A stretch of DNA of 51,433 bases from Gnetum montanum (GCA_015680685.1 MNCI01003361.1:800933-852365); one strand, 5' to 3'. Positions 20,851 through 34,075 are shown, counted from the stretch's first letter. The notes: generated by a model from the sequence alone, not told the origin. Translations and numbers: made by a program.

Positions 20851-22260
20851 GATGGCTTGTAATCTTACAAGAGTTCATTCTTACGATGATCGATCGTAAA
20901 GGCATCGAGAATGTAGTTGTTGATCATTTATCTTAGTTGCGATGGGACAACAAAGAGGATGAGTATCCAATTTCTGATTATTTCCCAGATGAACTCCTCT
21001 TTGTAGGTGTAGTTAATATTCAATTAACCATGAAGAAAAACTAGTATAGTAGCATTCTCACCTATCTCCTTACACAACAAACACCACAAGGGTTTGACGC
21101 TAAAAAGAAACAATAGTTTCTTCACCGAGACAAGTATTTTATGGAAATCAGTGGGCAACTTTACAAAGTATGTCCTAATGGCTTGGTCCGATGGTGTGTT
21201 CCTGATGTAGATTAATTGCGAGTTCTCTAAGACACTCATGAGGGTCCTTGTGGGGGTCATTATGCCAGAAGACAAACAACCATTAAAATCCTACTTGTAG
21301 GATATTATTGGCCTACATTGTTTCGAGATGCCCATCATTTTGTCTAATCTTGTGAGTGTTGTCAATGTGATGGGGGAATGATTGCTAGAATGGAGGGTCT
21401 TCAACAATGGATTCAATCTTTAGATCAACATATGGGGAATTGATTTTATGGGGCCAATTACACCAATGTCCAATGGAAAAGCCTATATTATTATTATCAT
21501 ATTACCTTACAAAATGGGAAAAAGCAGCTATTTTTAAGCATTGTACATCATCTACAGCTGCACAATTTTTTCAACAACAAATTGTAAATAGGTTTGGTGC
21601 GCCTTGTGCACTTATTTTAGATAATGGTACACACTTCACAAGTGCGAATTTTTGAAAATTAATGCAATACTTAGGGGTTGAGCACAAACTGACTACACCA
21701 TATCACCCCCCAAGTAAACAGTCAAGCTAAAGTCACCAATAGGGAGATTACAAAGATATTGACAAGAACCATTAGCAAGTTTAGGAGAGACTAGCGCACT
21801 AAACTAAATGATGCTCTTTGGGCATACCGCTCCACATGGAAACACCCTATAGGCTACTCTCCCTATGAGTTAGTGTATGGTAAATTACCAATGCTTCCCA
21901 TTCAAACTAAGCTCTGTACACTATCCACGTCATGTGACCTCAACCTTGACCTTGATCTAGCACAAAAACAATGGTTGATGACCCTTAACTTGCTAGATGA
22001 GAATCAATTGGCTACCCTGTCATCTAACAAATTGCACAAGGGCTTCAATAAACAACGTCATGACCTAAGGATTAGGAAAGTTAAATATCAACCAGGAGAT
22101 AAGGTCCTCTACTAGAATCACACACATGTGCTACAACATACCAAATTTCAAAAGCTGTGGGAAGGACCTTATGTCATTCATGTAACTTTTCCTTTAGGGG
22201 CCATGATGATATACAAACCTAAGAGCCCGGATAAGAAACTGTTGGTCAACGTTCAATAAA
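20851..22260 (+). pseudogene. Integrase, copy E
   Basis: The zinc-binding region is around 21230-21365 (HEGPCGGHYA, then SCECCQ). The core catalytic region has the conserved DNGTHFTSANF at about 21618-21655 and the later block AYRSTWKHPIGYSPYELVYG. The C-terminal part 21873-22115 ends KVKYQPGDKVLY. Frameshifts and stops break the frame. The coding trace ends about 22270, within the duplicated segment at the N. Confidence 0.82.
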
Positions 22261-22347
22261 CCAAACCTTTCCATGAGCTTAGAAACCTTGCTCGCTATTN
22301 TCAATAAACCAAACCTTTCCATGAGCTTAGAAACCTTGCTCGCTATT
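22253..22347 (+). repeat. Perfect 47-bp direct duplication around a single N
   Basis: 22253-22299 and 22301-22347 are identical (TCAATAAACCAAACC...CGCTATT) and are separated only by N at 22300. This is the pattern of two contig ends that overlap but were joined end to end, so one copy is probably an assembly artefact. Confidence 0.9.
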
Positions 22348-24300
22348 TCGAATCTCCTCCTTCCAACTCAGTTGTGGGGTAGATGGCCACCTATGCCAAC
22401 CATTCTAGGCCCTCAATCCTTTTTGTATTTTTTGTTTTACACATTTTTATTTTACACAGTTCTTCAATATTTCTTATTTTTGTTTTATACCATTGTTCAC
22501 ATTTTTACTATTTCTTTGTTTGGTTGATTTACTTTCATTCATCATACAATAAGTGCTCCTAATGGTGGATTGTATCATAATAATGTTGATTGCTAATGTT
22601 TGGTTCTTACCTTTGAATTATGATGCTGATATTATGATATGGTTCTTTTGATAAAATAGGCAATGTGTCCACATCGTCCATTCAGCCATTCAACTCTGTG
22701 GTCTCCCTTAGCTTGGAACTGTACAGTCCCTTTTTTCTAATCAACTTTTTAATAAATTGGTGGCTTAGTATTTTTCAAACTAAAGGAAGGACTCAATGGT
22801 TGAAAAGGGTGTGACTTCAAGGGGATTCGATGCATTTGTGCGAGCCATTCTCTTAGGTCCTTGAATGCTTTTTCTTGGGTTTTCTACCATTTTTCCATCG
22901 ATCAAATATTAGGAAGCTAAGTGAATAAAAATAAGTCTTTGCATGGTGTGGTTCTCACGCCAAAAAAAACAACAACAAAATAAGTGGGAATTCAAAGCAC
23001 ATCCCTTAGAAATAATAAAGCAATATGGGCTACAAGCACTGGTTATGGCACTGGAAAAACATGTTACCCATGCCTGAAGGTTCCCTGTAACTAAGGTCCT
23101 TTCTCACTTTTTGCTTCTCCATCTCACTCTCCTTGGGATGGTGATGACTCTTTGTGGAGGCATTCTTGTTACTTCAAGAGGATGGATTGGCCAAGTGTAT
23201 TGATGCAAAGTCATTGAGTGTGGTTGGTTTGAGTCCAGATTTGGAATGAGTTCTACTCAATCACATTAACCATGACATACACAAGGTACTTTACAAAACC
23301 TTGCTCTTGGGATTCCATTCCATTTCTACTCTCCAGGTTTCTTTCCATTTTCCACCTCATTTTCGATTTTATGATTAGTCCATTTTCTAGTTGATGCATT
23401 ACTTTTCCTTGGTAAATTCTTGTAGGTAAGTTTTTTTAACTCTTGCTTCCAAATGACATTCCTAGAGCCTATGGACTCTTTGGTTTGTGGGTTCGTCAAG
23501 GCATAAATGGCATAAGCCTACTTTGGGGAGGACCCACTGGCATTTCTTTTTGTTGCAATTGTTAAGTTCTTTTCCTTAAACATTCTCTACAATCAACCAT
23601 TTCTCATTTCATCCTCATCTTTGACATCCACTTTATTGGTGTTGTCATTGTTATTTTTCCCATCTTTCTTGTTCCTTATATTTGTCCATCTTATTGCTAC
23701 TGGAGGTTCGCTCTTAGTCATGGGGGCCCTAGCACAAATTTTTCAGTTTCTCCATTATACTACTTGCCTAACCCCTACACCTTGGGTAGTTATCAGTAAT
23801 AAACCTCTAACCCAGTTTCTACCATAACCGCAACCCAGCCAATGCACTTTATATTGAGGCAAGGTATCAATTGCATTGTGGCTTACTTATCCTTGCTCAT
23901 TCATGACTGTGTTGTATGTGTAGATGAAAACTACACAAACTATGGACTAGAATAGGAGGAAGAAATCAGGATGGACTAGAGCTACAAATTTTACGCTGGG
24001 AACAAGTCTAGTCGTGTGGCTATGGCTAAACAATGGAGGGCACAATCTCGACATTAGCAGCAACACACCTCATTTTCTTTTCTTCCTCTTTCTCTTCAAG
24101 TTGTCAAGTGAAGGTCTGGATGTCATCCATGTACAGTGTTCACCACAAAGGGTGTGAACACCAATGTTGTAATATGTTTTTCAATCTATTCACTAGGCAC
24201 TTTGAGTATATTATTCCCTGTCACTGTTAGTTATCATTCAGTCAATAATTTTATAACTTCCCAATATTTTGTAAGGAACTCAAGGACGATTTTTCATGCA
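22348..24300 (+). other. 3' noncoding region of copy E
   Basis: About 2 kb without a supported ORF. It contains the T-rich repeat tract (22425-22480) and blocks matching copy F (31230-33220) and, inverted, copy A (1-1462). A G-run near 23717-23730 resembles the polypurine tract, but no LTR follows it. Confidence 0.7.
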
Positions 24301-24312
24301 GTCATGGAGGTA
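24301..24312 (+). promoter_or_regulatory. Polypurine tract of copy E
   Basis: GTCATGGAGGTA abuts the TGATGAG start of the 3' LTR, in the same place and with the same core as in copies C and F. Confidence 0.75.
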
Positions 24313-25136
24313 TGATGAGCCGAAATATCATGCCTGTGATATTGCGTCTATGATATCATGGCCTTCCATGCGATATCACGTACGCGATATCGCAGCTTGC
24401 CTCGTTGCCTATAAATAAGAGGTGAGTGCATTTGGTTTGCATAGTTAGTCTTAGTCCCTTACCCAAACTCTTACCTTTCCTCCCTCTCAGAGTTAGAATT
24501 ATTTTTGTGTGCCTACAGTAGGAGTCATAAAGTGAATAGATCTTTATTCGAGCATTGTGTACCTAAGCACACCTTGTGTATGGAAATAAAGATGAACTTT
24601 GTGATAAACCTTGCAGCATTCAGAATAGATTAATTAATGTTAATTACTATTACTTAATGCTTTCCTTAGTTAATTAATGATTCTCTCTCATCCTACAACT
24701 CTCCTAAGTAAGCACACATAGTATGATCACTTCAAGCATGCATGTAACACTTGGTACTCTAGTAACGATTATTGTTTGGTAATCCTAGTAGTGTTGCACT
24801 GGTTTAAGATGTGTATGGCAAGTAAGAACAGATATTGGTGTTAGGATCAGTTAGAGCCTAGTTAATAAATAGTCAAATTGAATTAGTTACTTGGTTATCT
24901 GTCTCCTCCCTTATTAGCAGCAGGATATAAAAACATAAAAAGTATAAAAATCATATGCCTCAAGTTTACTTAACCATACAATCGTGACATACAAGTAAGC
25001 TTGGGAAGACAACGATTGATCAACCCATTCTTGTTCCACAAAGGCGCATAAGCACTTAGTCCTTGGAATTCAACCGAATCGTGCATGGATGCTCATATTC
25101 ATATGGTTGAGCGTAGGGATACCTCGCCACTCATCA
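24313..25136 (+). repeat. 3' LTR of copy E
   Basis: 824 bp, TGATGAGCCG...CCACTCATCA. U3 has a row of GATATC-like palindromes (24325-24396), a TATAAATA box at 24410-24417 and the poly(A)-type AATAAA at 24585-24590; R therefore probably starts near 24440. It ends directly against the early gag sequence of copy F, suggesting copy E inserted into copy F. Confidence 0.88.
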
Positions 25137-27390
25137 TCTTCTAATGGAGTGATTTTCCACCCAAGTCTAATGAAGTAAATCAATAGGTGCCCTACCAATA
25201 TAGAGTTTCATATGCTTATCCTACTAACTACATACCCAATTTCACCTTCATCCTACACTAGGATGAACTGTTGTAGTGGTGCAACATGAAGGGCAACATC
25301 ATGTTGTCGCCCAATTGATCCATTCCTACAATGCTCCAACAAACTTTTATGTGGTTGGGCATCTAGGGACTTCATGTTGAGTATGTTGTGCATAGGATAG
25401 TGACACCAAGGATTATCATCCCACTGATACACAATGTCTAAGGGATTGATAGCTAGAGTAATGCTATGAATTTGTGAAGGGGAAGTGGTTTAATAATTTT
25501 CAATACTTGACGTACCAAAAATATGATGGAGAACCCTTCTCTGGGGGTTTTCCATTTATAGAGACTCTTATCTTTGACTTCAATGAAGGAGGTCAAAACC
25601 AAAACCTATAGTCCATGATCCATAATTTGGGTTCTAACAAGAATGGATCCAATGATAAAGGGAGATCAAAGGAGGAGAGTCATGGCAGGGATGCTAGTAA
25701 GTAGCAAGATTATGGCCACGACCATCAAAGACAAGATGGTAGGCATTGAGATGGTGCTAGTCCTCCTTCCTCTTCACCTTCATCATCATCTTCCTCTTTT
25801 AGCTTTGAATGAAACCACAAGGGACACAATTGTGATGGAGGTGACCGATGGGATTGAGTTGATCATAGGGACCATTAGGCAAGTCAAGACCAAGGGCATG
25901 GGCATTCAAGAAAGACTTGTCACCATGAATGAAGGAGTAGTAGAGGGCATCGTAGGCACCAGAATCATGGACTTAATGAACCTTTCCTTACTAATTAGAG
26001 CATGCTAAACATTGTACAAGTAGTGAGAATTCCTATAAGGCACATAAAGGATAGTCAGATCAAGAGGCTAAACATGAATAATATCCCTAGGTTTGAATGG
26101 GGATATAACTCAAATCCACAAAACCATCTTCAAGCTTTCCATGATGCCTGTGCCTTGCAAAATATAGAAAATAATTATCAAAAGCTTAAGTTATTTCCTA
26201 GGACACTCATGAAAGAAGTAGAAAGCTGGTACTAGTCCTTGGAATCAGAATCCATCAGACAGTGGAGTACAATGCTCGAATTGTTCAATGAAAAATATTA
26301 GACATACTCTCGAGTGTCCAACTTGAGGAGGCAAATCCAAGGATGAAAATAAGGGACACATGAACCTTTGGATGTCGCCATGGATAGATATTATTCTCTA
26401 TTTCACAAATATCCTAGCTATCGTTATTCTCAACAGGAGCAACTTCACCATATCATAGATGGGCTTTGGTCAAAAATGAGGAGAACTCTTGGAGTCTATG
26501 CCCAAGGGCGATTGTTAGAATTAAGAACCCATCAAATCCAACAGTTGATTAAGAAAGTAACAAAAGAAGAAGGAGAGTTGAGGAAACACGAAAGTGTAGA
26601 AGAATACAACTGTGATCCTTCCATTCGTAAGAGGAAGCTTCAATTTTGTGATAGTGAGGAGGAATCATCACTTGATGAGGTGGACTGGAAAACCTTGCTG
26701 ATTCAAAAATTTAGCTCTAAAACTTCAGCTAAGGTAAATCAGTTATGGGGATCTATGTATAGCAGATTTCAAGTTATCCTAAAACTTATTGAAGAGTCCA
26801 AAGAACAAAGTAGTGATCATGATCACAGGAGGCAAAAAAAAGCTAAATGTGTTAATCAAAAGGGTAAGGGCAAGATTGCTATAGTATAGGAAGTTATGGA
26901 AATTGAATTAGATGATGATGGTGGGTGTGACATCTACCAATATGAACATCCTAAGGGATGTTGCCCCATTGTGTCACACTTATCCATAACTAGAAAAAAG
27001 GAAAATGCCTAGAAGATTACCTTATCCTTAAGGTAATTCTAGGCAGTTCCATTAGTAATAACAATATTATCCAAGTGGAATTCCATCACAGCCATATGAG
27101 CAGATTCAACAGTGGTAGCAACCACAGTCATGGGTGCTTCCACCGCCAAGGAAGTAATATCCTTACAGACAACCAAATCCATATGGGTATTACATTCAGC
27201 AACCCCTATCTCCATGTGACTCTTCTAGTCACACATCTACTTTCCAACATCACTACTACCTTCCCATATACTATTGAATGCATTCTCCACATTCAAGGAG
27301 GAATACCACTTTTTGTCCTTATCCTCTTGTCCCTGCACCCATTCCTCCATCCTCAACATAGCTATTGCCTACTCCATCTATGTAGGGTGA
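25137..27390 (+). pseudogene. Retrotransposon Gag, copy F
   Basis: The start codon is missing; the sequence begins SSSNGVIFHP, then NYIPNFTFILH as in copy A Gag. Capsid-like domain 26002-26340 (NNIPRFEWGYNSNPQNHLQ). Open frame 26368-26889 covers the post-capsid helical and basic region. The zinc-knuckle-like motif CDIYQYEHPKGC (26926-26961) has Tyr at the second Cys. Proline-rich tail to about 27390. Confidence 0.78.
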
Positions 27391-27479
27391 ACTTTCAGCC
27401 TAACCATAGTAATGTAATGCTACTAGGGCTATCAATCTACAACTAGTTCATCAACCGAGCAATTTAGATACTAGATCAC

Positions 27480-28172
27480 AGAAAAGACCTTTTTTCGACC
27501 CAAAAATCCACCTAAGCCCTTAAATACACATGTAGTTGGCAATTCTACTTCTCCACCTCTCTCTGTATCTAATCCCTTCAAGTCCCCTTCAAACCAAATA
27601 CTACCTAGAATCCATACTGTTATGCTCACTCATGTCATATTTGATTAGATCCGAGCTAGGAACCTTCTTAGGAAATTAATTGATCCTAGGAGTCCTCTTA
27701 CCTATTTGTAGATTGTTGGGAATGAACCATGTAAAGCTCTTCTTAATTTAAGTTCTAATGTGAACTTGATTCCTCATGAGATGTATACTACTTAGAACCA
27801 ACTACCCCTCAAGAAGAGCAATATTTGATTAGAATTGGCAAACCAATCCATTACTATTCCATTGAGACTGATGGAAGACATTGTGGCCACTTTCAATGGG
27901 TGGTCTTATCTTGCTGATTTCATAGTAATCAAGGTTGAGAAATGTAATGGGGACTTTCCAATCATCATAAGAAGGGCAAGGCTAAGCACTGTTAATGCAA
28001 GAATGGACATCAAAGATCTTTCCCTGGAGATATCTTCAGAAAGATCGAGAAGAAGCAAGTTCCATGCATTGCATACAATGATACAATGTTCAATTACGTG
28101 TAGAAACTCTAGTCTATGAAACAAGCATCTATTTCCACATACAGGTAGTGTGCACCTAAAGCATATATTCAA
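27480..28172 (+). pseudogene. Retrotransposon aspartic protease, copy F
   Basis: Linker RPFF, then the protease. The active site reads NLSS where the family has DSGS (around 27744), so both the Asp and the Gly are lost. The second half is at 27835-28119 with DFPIIIRRARLST, a changed form of the IIMGRAWL block. It is dead at the active site as well as by stops. Confidence 0.78.
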
Positions 28173-29490
28173 ATGTGTCTATACATAGCAACCACAAACC
28201 AAGAGGGCACCTAGTGGCTAACCACTAATTCTAAAAGTAGCACACTTTGCATGGAACCTACTAAGAGCTTGACATTCACTTATGTCATAGGCATGGATGA
28301 ACTAGAGCAAGTTCATCACCAATTCTCTAATAATGCAAATGATGATACCCATTGGGGAGAGTTGGAAATTCCTGAAAACTTTAAACAAGAGTCCCTTGAG
28401 TTAAAAAATTTACCTGCCCACATGGAATATGCATTCTTGAAAAATGGAAAGTTGGTAATAATCAATGTAAATCTTGCTCTAGAATAGAAATAGATGCTGT
28501 TGAATGTGGTTGAGAAATGGTCAACAACCTTCACTTTGTCATATCCTAAATTCACAGGGATTGGTCCTAGGATGTGCTAGCATCGTATCTACATTGACCC
28601 AGCCATGAAGCCAATGAGGTGATTAAATTCGAAATTGAAGTAGATCGTCAAAGAGGAAATCGAACAACTCCTCAAGGCAGGGATTATCTATTCCATTGCA
28701 GATAGTGAGTGGGTTAGTCCACTCTTGATTGTGCTTAAGTAAGGTAGCAAGTGGTGGGTCTGCATTGATTTTCAGCTATTGAATATGATAATATTCAAGG
28801 ATCATTTCTTGTTGTCATTTGATCAGGTGTTGGACACCATATTTGGGCATTGCTATTAAATTTATTTGGATGGTTATAGTGGCCATAACCAAATCTAGAT
28901 CGCACTAAAGGACTAGGCCAAAATAACATTCATGAGTTCTTGGGGAACCTTTGCATATCACAAGATGCCTTTTGGTCTATGCAATGCTCTTACCACTTTC
29001 CAACACATGATCTTAAGCATCTTTTAGTAGCAAATTGGTAGTGGAGTGGAAATATTTATGGATGAATTCTCCACTTATGGTGCTACATTTGAGTAAGCCT
29101 TGGACCGCCTTAAGCAAGTACTAAAAAGATGTGTGGAAACAAACCTACGGCTCAATTGGCAAAAGAGCCATCTCATGATCCAAGAAGGCATGGTATTGAA
29201 GCACAGAATCTCACAAGCAAGAATTGAGGTTGACCCTAAAAAATAAGGATCATCTAAGGAATTACTCGCTAACCAGAAACTATAAAATATGTTTGGTCAT
29301 TCCTTGCATACACTAGCTACTACCGATGATTGATAGAGAGTTTCTCTAATATCATAAAATTATTGGTCTAGTTAATAAAGAAAGATGCTCCATTTTTTGG
29401 ACCAAGGAATGTGAAAAAGCATTCCAAAAACTACAAGAGAAACTTGTAGAGACTCTAATTCTATAGGTACCTAACTGGTCTAGACCATTT
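28173..29490 (+). pseudogene. Post-protease linker and reverse transcriptase, copy F
   Basis: Linker at 28251-28487, then RT: EEIEQLLKAGIIYSIADSEW, then WWVCIDFQLLNM. The catalytic box is FMDE (29055-29066), the second Asp changed to Glu. Stops include 28894 region TAG (a Gln codon in copy E) and TAA at 29270-29272, which copy E shares. Frames shift near 29240 and 29395. Confidence 0.82.
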
Positions 29491-29763
29491 CATGTTATGA
29501 CAGATGCATCAAATTATGCCTTTGGGGTTGTGCTTATGTAGTTGGATGATAAGAAATGTCCATATTACATCCACTGCGCAAGCCAAAGTATTATGGGTTC
29601 ACAACTGAACTACACCACCATAGAAAAAGAATTGATGGTAGTGGTGTTTGCTCTAGAAAACTTTAGGCATTATGTGCTTGGATATAAAGTGTTTGTGCAC
29701 ATGAACCACAATGCCATTTTCTTCCTCATGAACAAACCAATAGTGAGTCTCTGTGTCATATGA
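29491..29763 (+). pseudogene. RNase H, copy F
   Basis: DASNYAFGVVL keeps the first catalytic Asp, which copy E has lost; YTTIEKELMVVVFALENFRHY and YKVFVHMNHNAIFFL follow. A stop at 29536-29541 follows LM. Confidence 0.82.
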
Positions 29764-31190
29764 TGGTTAGTGATCTTACGAGAATTCTATCTTACGATGG
29801 TAGATCAAAGGAAACTAAGAATGTAGTTACTGACAACTTATCTCGGTTGCGATGGGACAACAAAGAGAAAATCTCACTATCTAATCTGTTCCCTAATGAA
29901 CTCCTCTTTTCTAGGGCTATAACTAAACAATTGCTCACTAAGCCTAAATGGTATGATGACATTCTCACCTATCTTCTTACTCAAGAGATGCCACAAGGGT
30001 TGGATCACTAAACAAAATAACAGTTTCTTCACCAAACAAAATGCTTCATGGAGATCAACAGACACCTCTCCAAGGTGTATGCTAATGGCCTAGTTCGTTG
30101 GTGTGTCCCTTATGCTAATCAACTATATGTTCTCCAAGATGCTCATGAGAGTCCTTGTGGGGGCCATTATCTTGGGAGATGCATGGCCATTAAAATCCTG
30201 ATGGCAAGGTATTATTGGCTAACAATTTTCAGGGATGCTCACTAATTTGTCCACTCTTGTGAACACTATCAGCGAGATGGTTGAATGACTACTTGAATGA
30301 AGGGATCTCAGCAATGGATTAACTACTGGAATCCTTCAACATCTAGGGCATTAATTTCATGGGTCCCATGATGCCCATGTCAAATGGAAAGGCATACATC
30401 ATAGTCACTATTGACTATTGTACAAAATGGGCAGAAGCAACAACCATCATTGATTGTACATCTTCTACTGCTGCTTGGTTTGTACAACAGAATGCTGTAA
30501 ATAGGTTTGGTGTGTCATGTGCATTAATTTTTGACAATGGAACCAACTTTATAGGAACTACCTTTTAGAAGCTCATGTAACGCTTAGGGGTTAAACATAA
30601 ACTAACAACACCCTACCACCCCTAAGCCAATGGTCAAGTTAAGGTTACAAATAGGGAAATCACAAAGATCCTAACAACAACTATTAGCAAATATAGGAGA
30701 GACTAGAGGACAAAGTTCAACGATGCCCTTTAGGCCTACTACTCAATGTGGAAACTCCTTATAGGCTACTCTCCCTATGAGCTAGTATATGAAAAATTAC
30801 CAACACTTCCTATTCAATTCAAGCTTCGTACATTTTCAACAACTTGTGACCTTGACCTTGATTTAAGTCTATCATAAAAAGAAATATTAATGAATCTCAA
30901 CCTACTAGACAAAAATTGATTGGTGGCCCTATCATCTAACAAGTTGTACAAGGCATTTAACAAAAAGCACCATGACCTTAGAATTAGGAAAGTCAAATTT
31001 CAATTGTGAGATAAGGTCCTCTATTAGAACCCCACACACGTACCTTAATGAACTAAGTTTCAAACATTGTGGGAAGGAACTTATATCATTTACAAAACTT
31101 TTTCTTCTCGGACCATGTTGATTTACAAACCTGAGAGCCCAAACAAAAAGCAATTGGTCAACATACAACAAGTCAAACCTTTCCATGAGC
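29764..31190 (+). pseudogene. Integrase, copy F
   Basis: Junction with RNase H near 29830 (NLSRLRWDNKE). Zinc-binding region around 30145-30275 (HESPCGGHY). Core domain with TIDYCTKWAEATTI and FDNGTNFIGTTF (to 30568), the conserved Asp regions of the catalytic core. The C-terminal part ends around 31195 in FHEHK. Several stops. Confidence 0.82.
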
Positions 31191-33224
31191 ATAAGTAAGC
31201 TAGTGCAACAAATGCCTCATCAGATGGACAATCACACTCAATCTTTTAGATGTCCTCCTTTCAACTTAGTCATGAGGGAGATGGCCATCCATGCTAACTA
31301 TAAGAGTGGCTCCTTAGTTTTTCATATTTTTGTTTTACATGTTATTTTTACAACTCTTTATTTTACGCATTCTTTATCTTACACATTTTTTACGTTATTA
31401 ATTTTTTTCCAATTTTTTGTTTTACAACATTGTTAGTATGTTTTATTTTTCTTAAAAATTTTACAATGTCTTGTATATTTTCCTTTATTTTGGATGTGAT
31501 TTTCTTATTATGTTTTAATAATAATTTCTTATTGCCAACTAGGTAATATGTGATTTATTTGATGTGGTCATGTCCTATTTGGTTATTTGATTGTTGGTAT
31601 CTAGATTCTAGCTTTGAATTTTGTTACTGATAACTAGGTCATGGTTTCTTTTTCATGAAATAGGTAGCGAGTCCACAACATCCACCCATCCACAAACTCT
31701 ATGGTTTTTCTTATTCTGGAAGTATGAGGTTCCTTTTTCATTAATAAAACTTTAACAAACTTGTGACCTTGGTAGTTTTTATATTTGGAAAGGATTCAAA
31801 GGTTTGAACAAGGTGTGACTTCAAGGGGACTCAGTACTCTTTGTGCCTTTCTACTTACTTGGCTGCATGTGTGTTTTCATGAATTTCTTATCATTCCATA
31901 TCAACCAATAACATGAACTTAAATAAGTCTTTGCATGGTCTAGTTTCCATTCAAAAAAATTATGGGAATTCAAAGCACACCCCTTAGACAAAATAAATGG
32001 GCTACAAGCATTGGTTATGGGACTAGCAAGATATGTTACCCATGCATAAAGGTCCCCTCTAACTAAGGCCCTCTCTCACTTCCTGCTTCTCTTTTCTTCT
32101 TAAATAAGGAATGGTGGTTATTTTGTGGGAGCACTCTTATGTCTCAAGGGGGTGGATTGGTCTTAGAGTGGCAATGCAACGTCACTAAACTTGGTTGATT
32201 TTGGTCTAGACTAAGGATGGAATTTTATCAAGTCATTTAACCACAAAAATTCACAAGGGAATTCATGTGACCTTAATCGAGAACTCCATTTCACTTACTC
32301 TCTCATTCATTTATGCTTTCCATGTGTCACCTCACTGCTAGTTTCATATTCTTGTTTGATGTTTTGGTTTGATGTGTCGAAATTCTTATGTAGTTTCTTC
32401 CAAGTTTGGTACTTAACTTTTTGTAATCATTAATCATCCATGGGACCCATGGACTCCTCAGTTTGAGGATATGCAAGGGTAATAAAGGGCATGTGTCTAC
32501 TTTGGGGACGATCCACTTACATACCTTTTGGTTGGGTTAGTTAAGTTCTTTATCCTTAAACATCCTCACAATCAAATCCTTTTGCATGCCCCATCAATGA
32601 CATCCAATTGTGCGCATCTTCACAACATTTTTTAGTGAAGTCCTCCTTTTATTGTTGTGAATTCTTTAATCATCTTCAATAATTTCATCATGTTTAGACT
32701 TTTCAGAATTTAATAATGGACTGCTTATCCATTTCACCCTATTTTTCAGTCTTCCCACTAACACTACTAAAGGAATCAATCCACCATAATCACAACCTAG
32801 CCAAGTGTAACTACCAATGAGACAAGGTACCTCAAAGCTATATGTTACACATTGCACACTAATCTATGATTTTGTTGTGATTACAGTGGGAAGTATGGAC
32901 TGGAAGTGGGACTATCTTCACCATGGAAGAAGTAGTAGCACCATGCGACGAGTACTCTTCATGCTTGTTGGATCTTCTCTCTTGCCCTTCAGTTGCCAAA
33001 GGAGTTGGATGTTAGTTTTGTTTAGGGTGTTCAATTCTATTATCATGAACACCCTATTTTGTAAAAGATTATAAATCCACACACTTGGGCACTTAGAGTC
33101 TATCTGTTCCATCTAAGTTAGTTTGCATGTCAATCAATAATCCCATACCTTCCTAATATTTTGTAAGGAATTTGTTCCTCCTCTCATTCACTTAAGGACA
33201 AGTTTTCATTCAATCATGGGGGTA
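31191..33224 (+). other. 3' noncoding region and polypurine tract of copy F
   Basis: About 2 kb without a supported gene. It has a T-rich repeat tract (31318-31440), then blocks matching copies A, B and E. The last 12 bases, ending TCATGGGGGTA (33213-33224), are the polypurine tract. Small open frames at 32666-33112 are not conserved between copies. Confidence 0.7.
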
Positions 33225-34075
33225 TGATGAACCATATTTGGCCTAGCTCTGATATCGAATACCCAATATTGAGGCCCAAGAAGTGATGTCGGATATCTGA
33301 TATCACGAGGTGTATATCAGCCTATAAATATAGCGCTTGGGCACACGGTTTGCATAAGTTATTTGTCATAGCATAGCAAAGATCTTGTAGTTTCTTTTCG
33401 CTAGAGTTAGAATATTTTTAAAAGTGCCTATAATAGGATTCATTGAGTGTACATATCTTTATTCAAGCACTATTGTACCTGAGCACGACAGTGTGTGCGG
33501 TAATAAAGATGAGCTTTTTGATCAAACGTTGCAATACCTTGGCTAGCTTTAATGTTTTATTCATGCATTTAATACTGCAATTTCACTTAATAGTGCCAAG
33601 TAATCAAGCTAAAGTAAGCTGGCTAGATTAAATAGCAATTAATTACACACATAAGTACAACCGCTTCGAGCATGTGCATGACCGTTGGTAATCCCAACAA
33701 TGCTTAATGTTTGGTAACTCAGCAACGTTATACATGTTCAGGATGTGCATGGAAAGTGGGACCAAATACTTATGTTAGGATAGTTAGTTATTAAGTAGCA
33801 ATTAGATTAGTTAAAGTGGTTCATAAATTAAATTTCAACTTGTTGTTAATCGTAGATGAATAAAATATAAAATAATAAAAATCATGTGCCTTAATTACAC
33901 TTAACCATACAACTAAACTCCACAAGTGTAGTTGGGAAGACAATGATTGTCACAATTAGATTTCATGTCCTGGAACTAGTGCACTTAGGAACTTAAGGTC
34001 AATGGAATTTGACCGGATCATGTGTAAACACTTGTAATTTGTATGGTTGAGTGTAGGGTACCTTGTCACTCATCA
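33225..34075 (+). repeat. 3' LTR of copy F
   Basis: 851 bp, TGATGAACC...GTCACTCATCA. TATAAATA at 33323-33330, AATAAAG near 33502. U3 has only scattered GATATC sites. It is followed by CACAG (34076-34080), which would be the target duplication if the left end of the element survived. Confidence 0.85.

Larger units (their letters stand above)
15348..25136 (+). mobile_element. Ty3/gypsy (Athila-like) copy E, nearly full length
   Basis: Order on the plus strand: 5' LTR (front truncated), PBS, gag, protease, RT, RNase H, integrase, about 2 kb of 3' noncoding DNA, polypurine tract, 3' LTR; about 9.8 kb. Both LTRs are clearly the same subfamily and more like each other than like the LTR of copy F. 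Every coding domain carries stops. Integrase lies after RNase H, as in Ty3/gypsy, not Ty1/copia. The 2-kb region after integrase, where Athila elements can hold an env-like ORF, has no supported ORF here. Confidence 0.88.
25137..34075 (+). mobile_element. Ty3/gypsy (Athila-like) copy F, lacking 5' LTR, PBS and gag start
   Basis: Contains gag, protease, RT, RNase H, integrase, 2 kb of 3' noncoding DNA, polypurine tract and a 3' LTR. It begins at a point equal to the second codon of Gag (compare MSSS in copy A); the LTR, PBS and leader that should precede are not found to the left of copy E. Its LTR (33225-34075) is a different subtype from those of copy E, so 24313-25136 is not its 5' LTR. Confidence 0.82.

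Noticed and set aside
23704-23735. G-rich run as a second polypurine tract in copy E
   Set aside because: No LTR start follows; the same run occurs internally in copy A (near 60-80), so it is only an internal conserved block.
32817-33074. 85-codon frame in the 3' region of copy F, the place of an env-like ORF in some Athila elements
   Set aside because: Not preserved in copies A, B or E, no signal peptide or membrane anchor pattern I could support.
24313-34075. LTR at 24313-25136 as the 5' LTR of copy F
   Set aside because: It matches the LTR at 15348-16013 closely and the LTR at 33225-34075 poorly, and no PBS or leader follows it.
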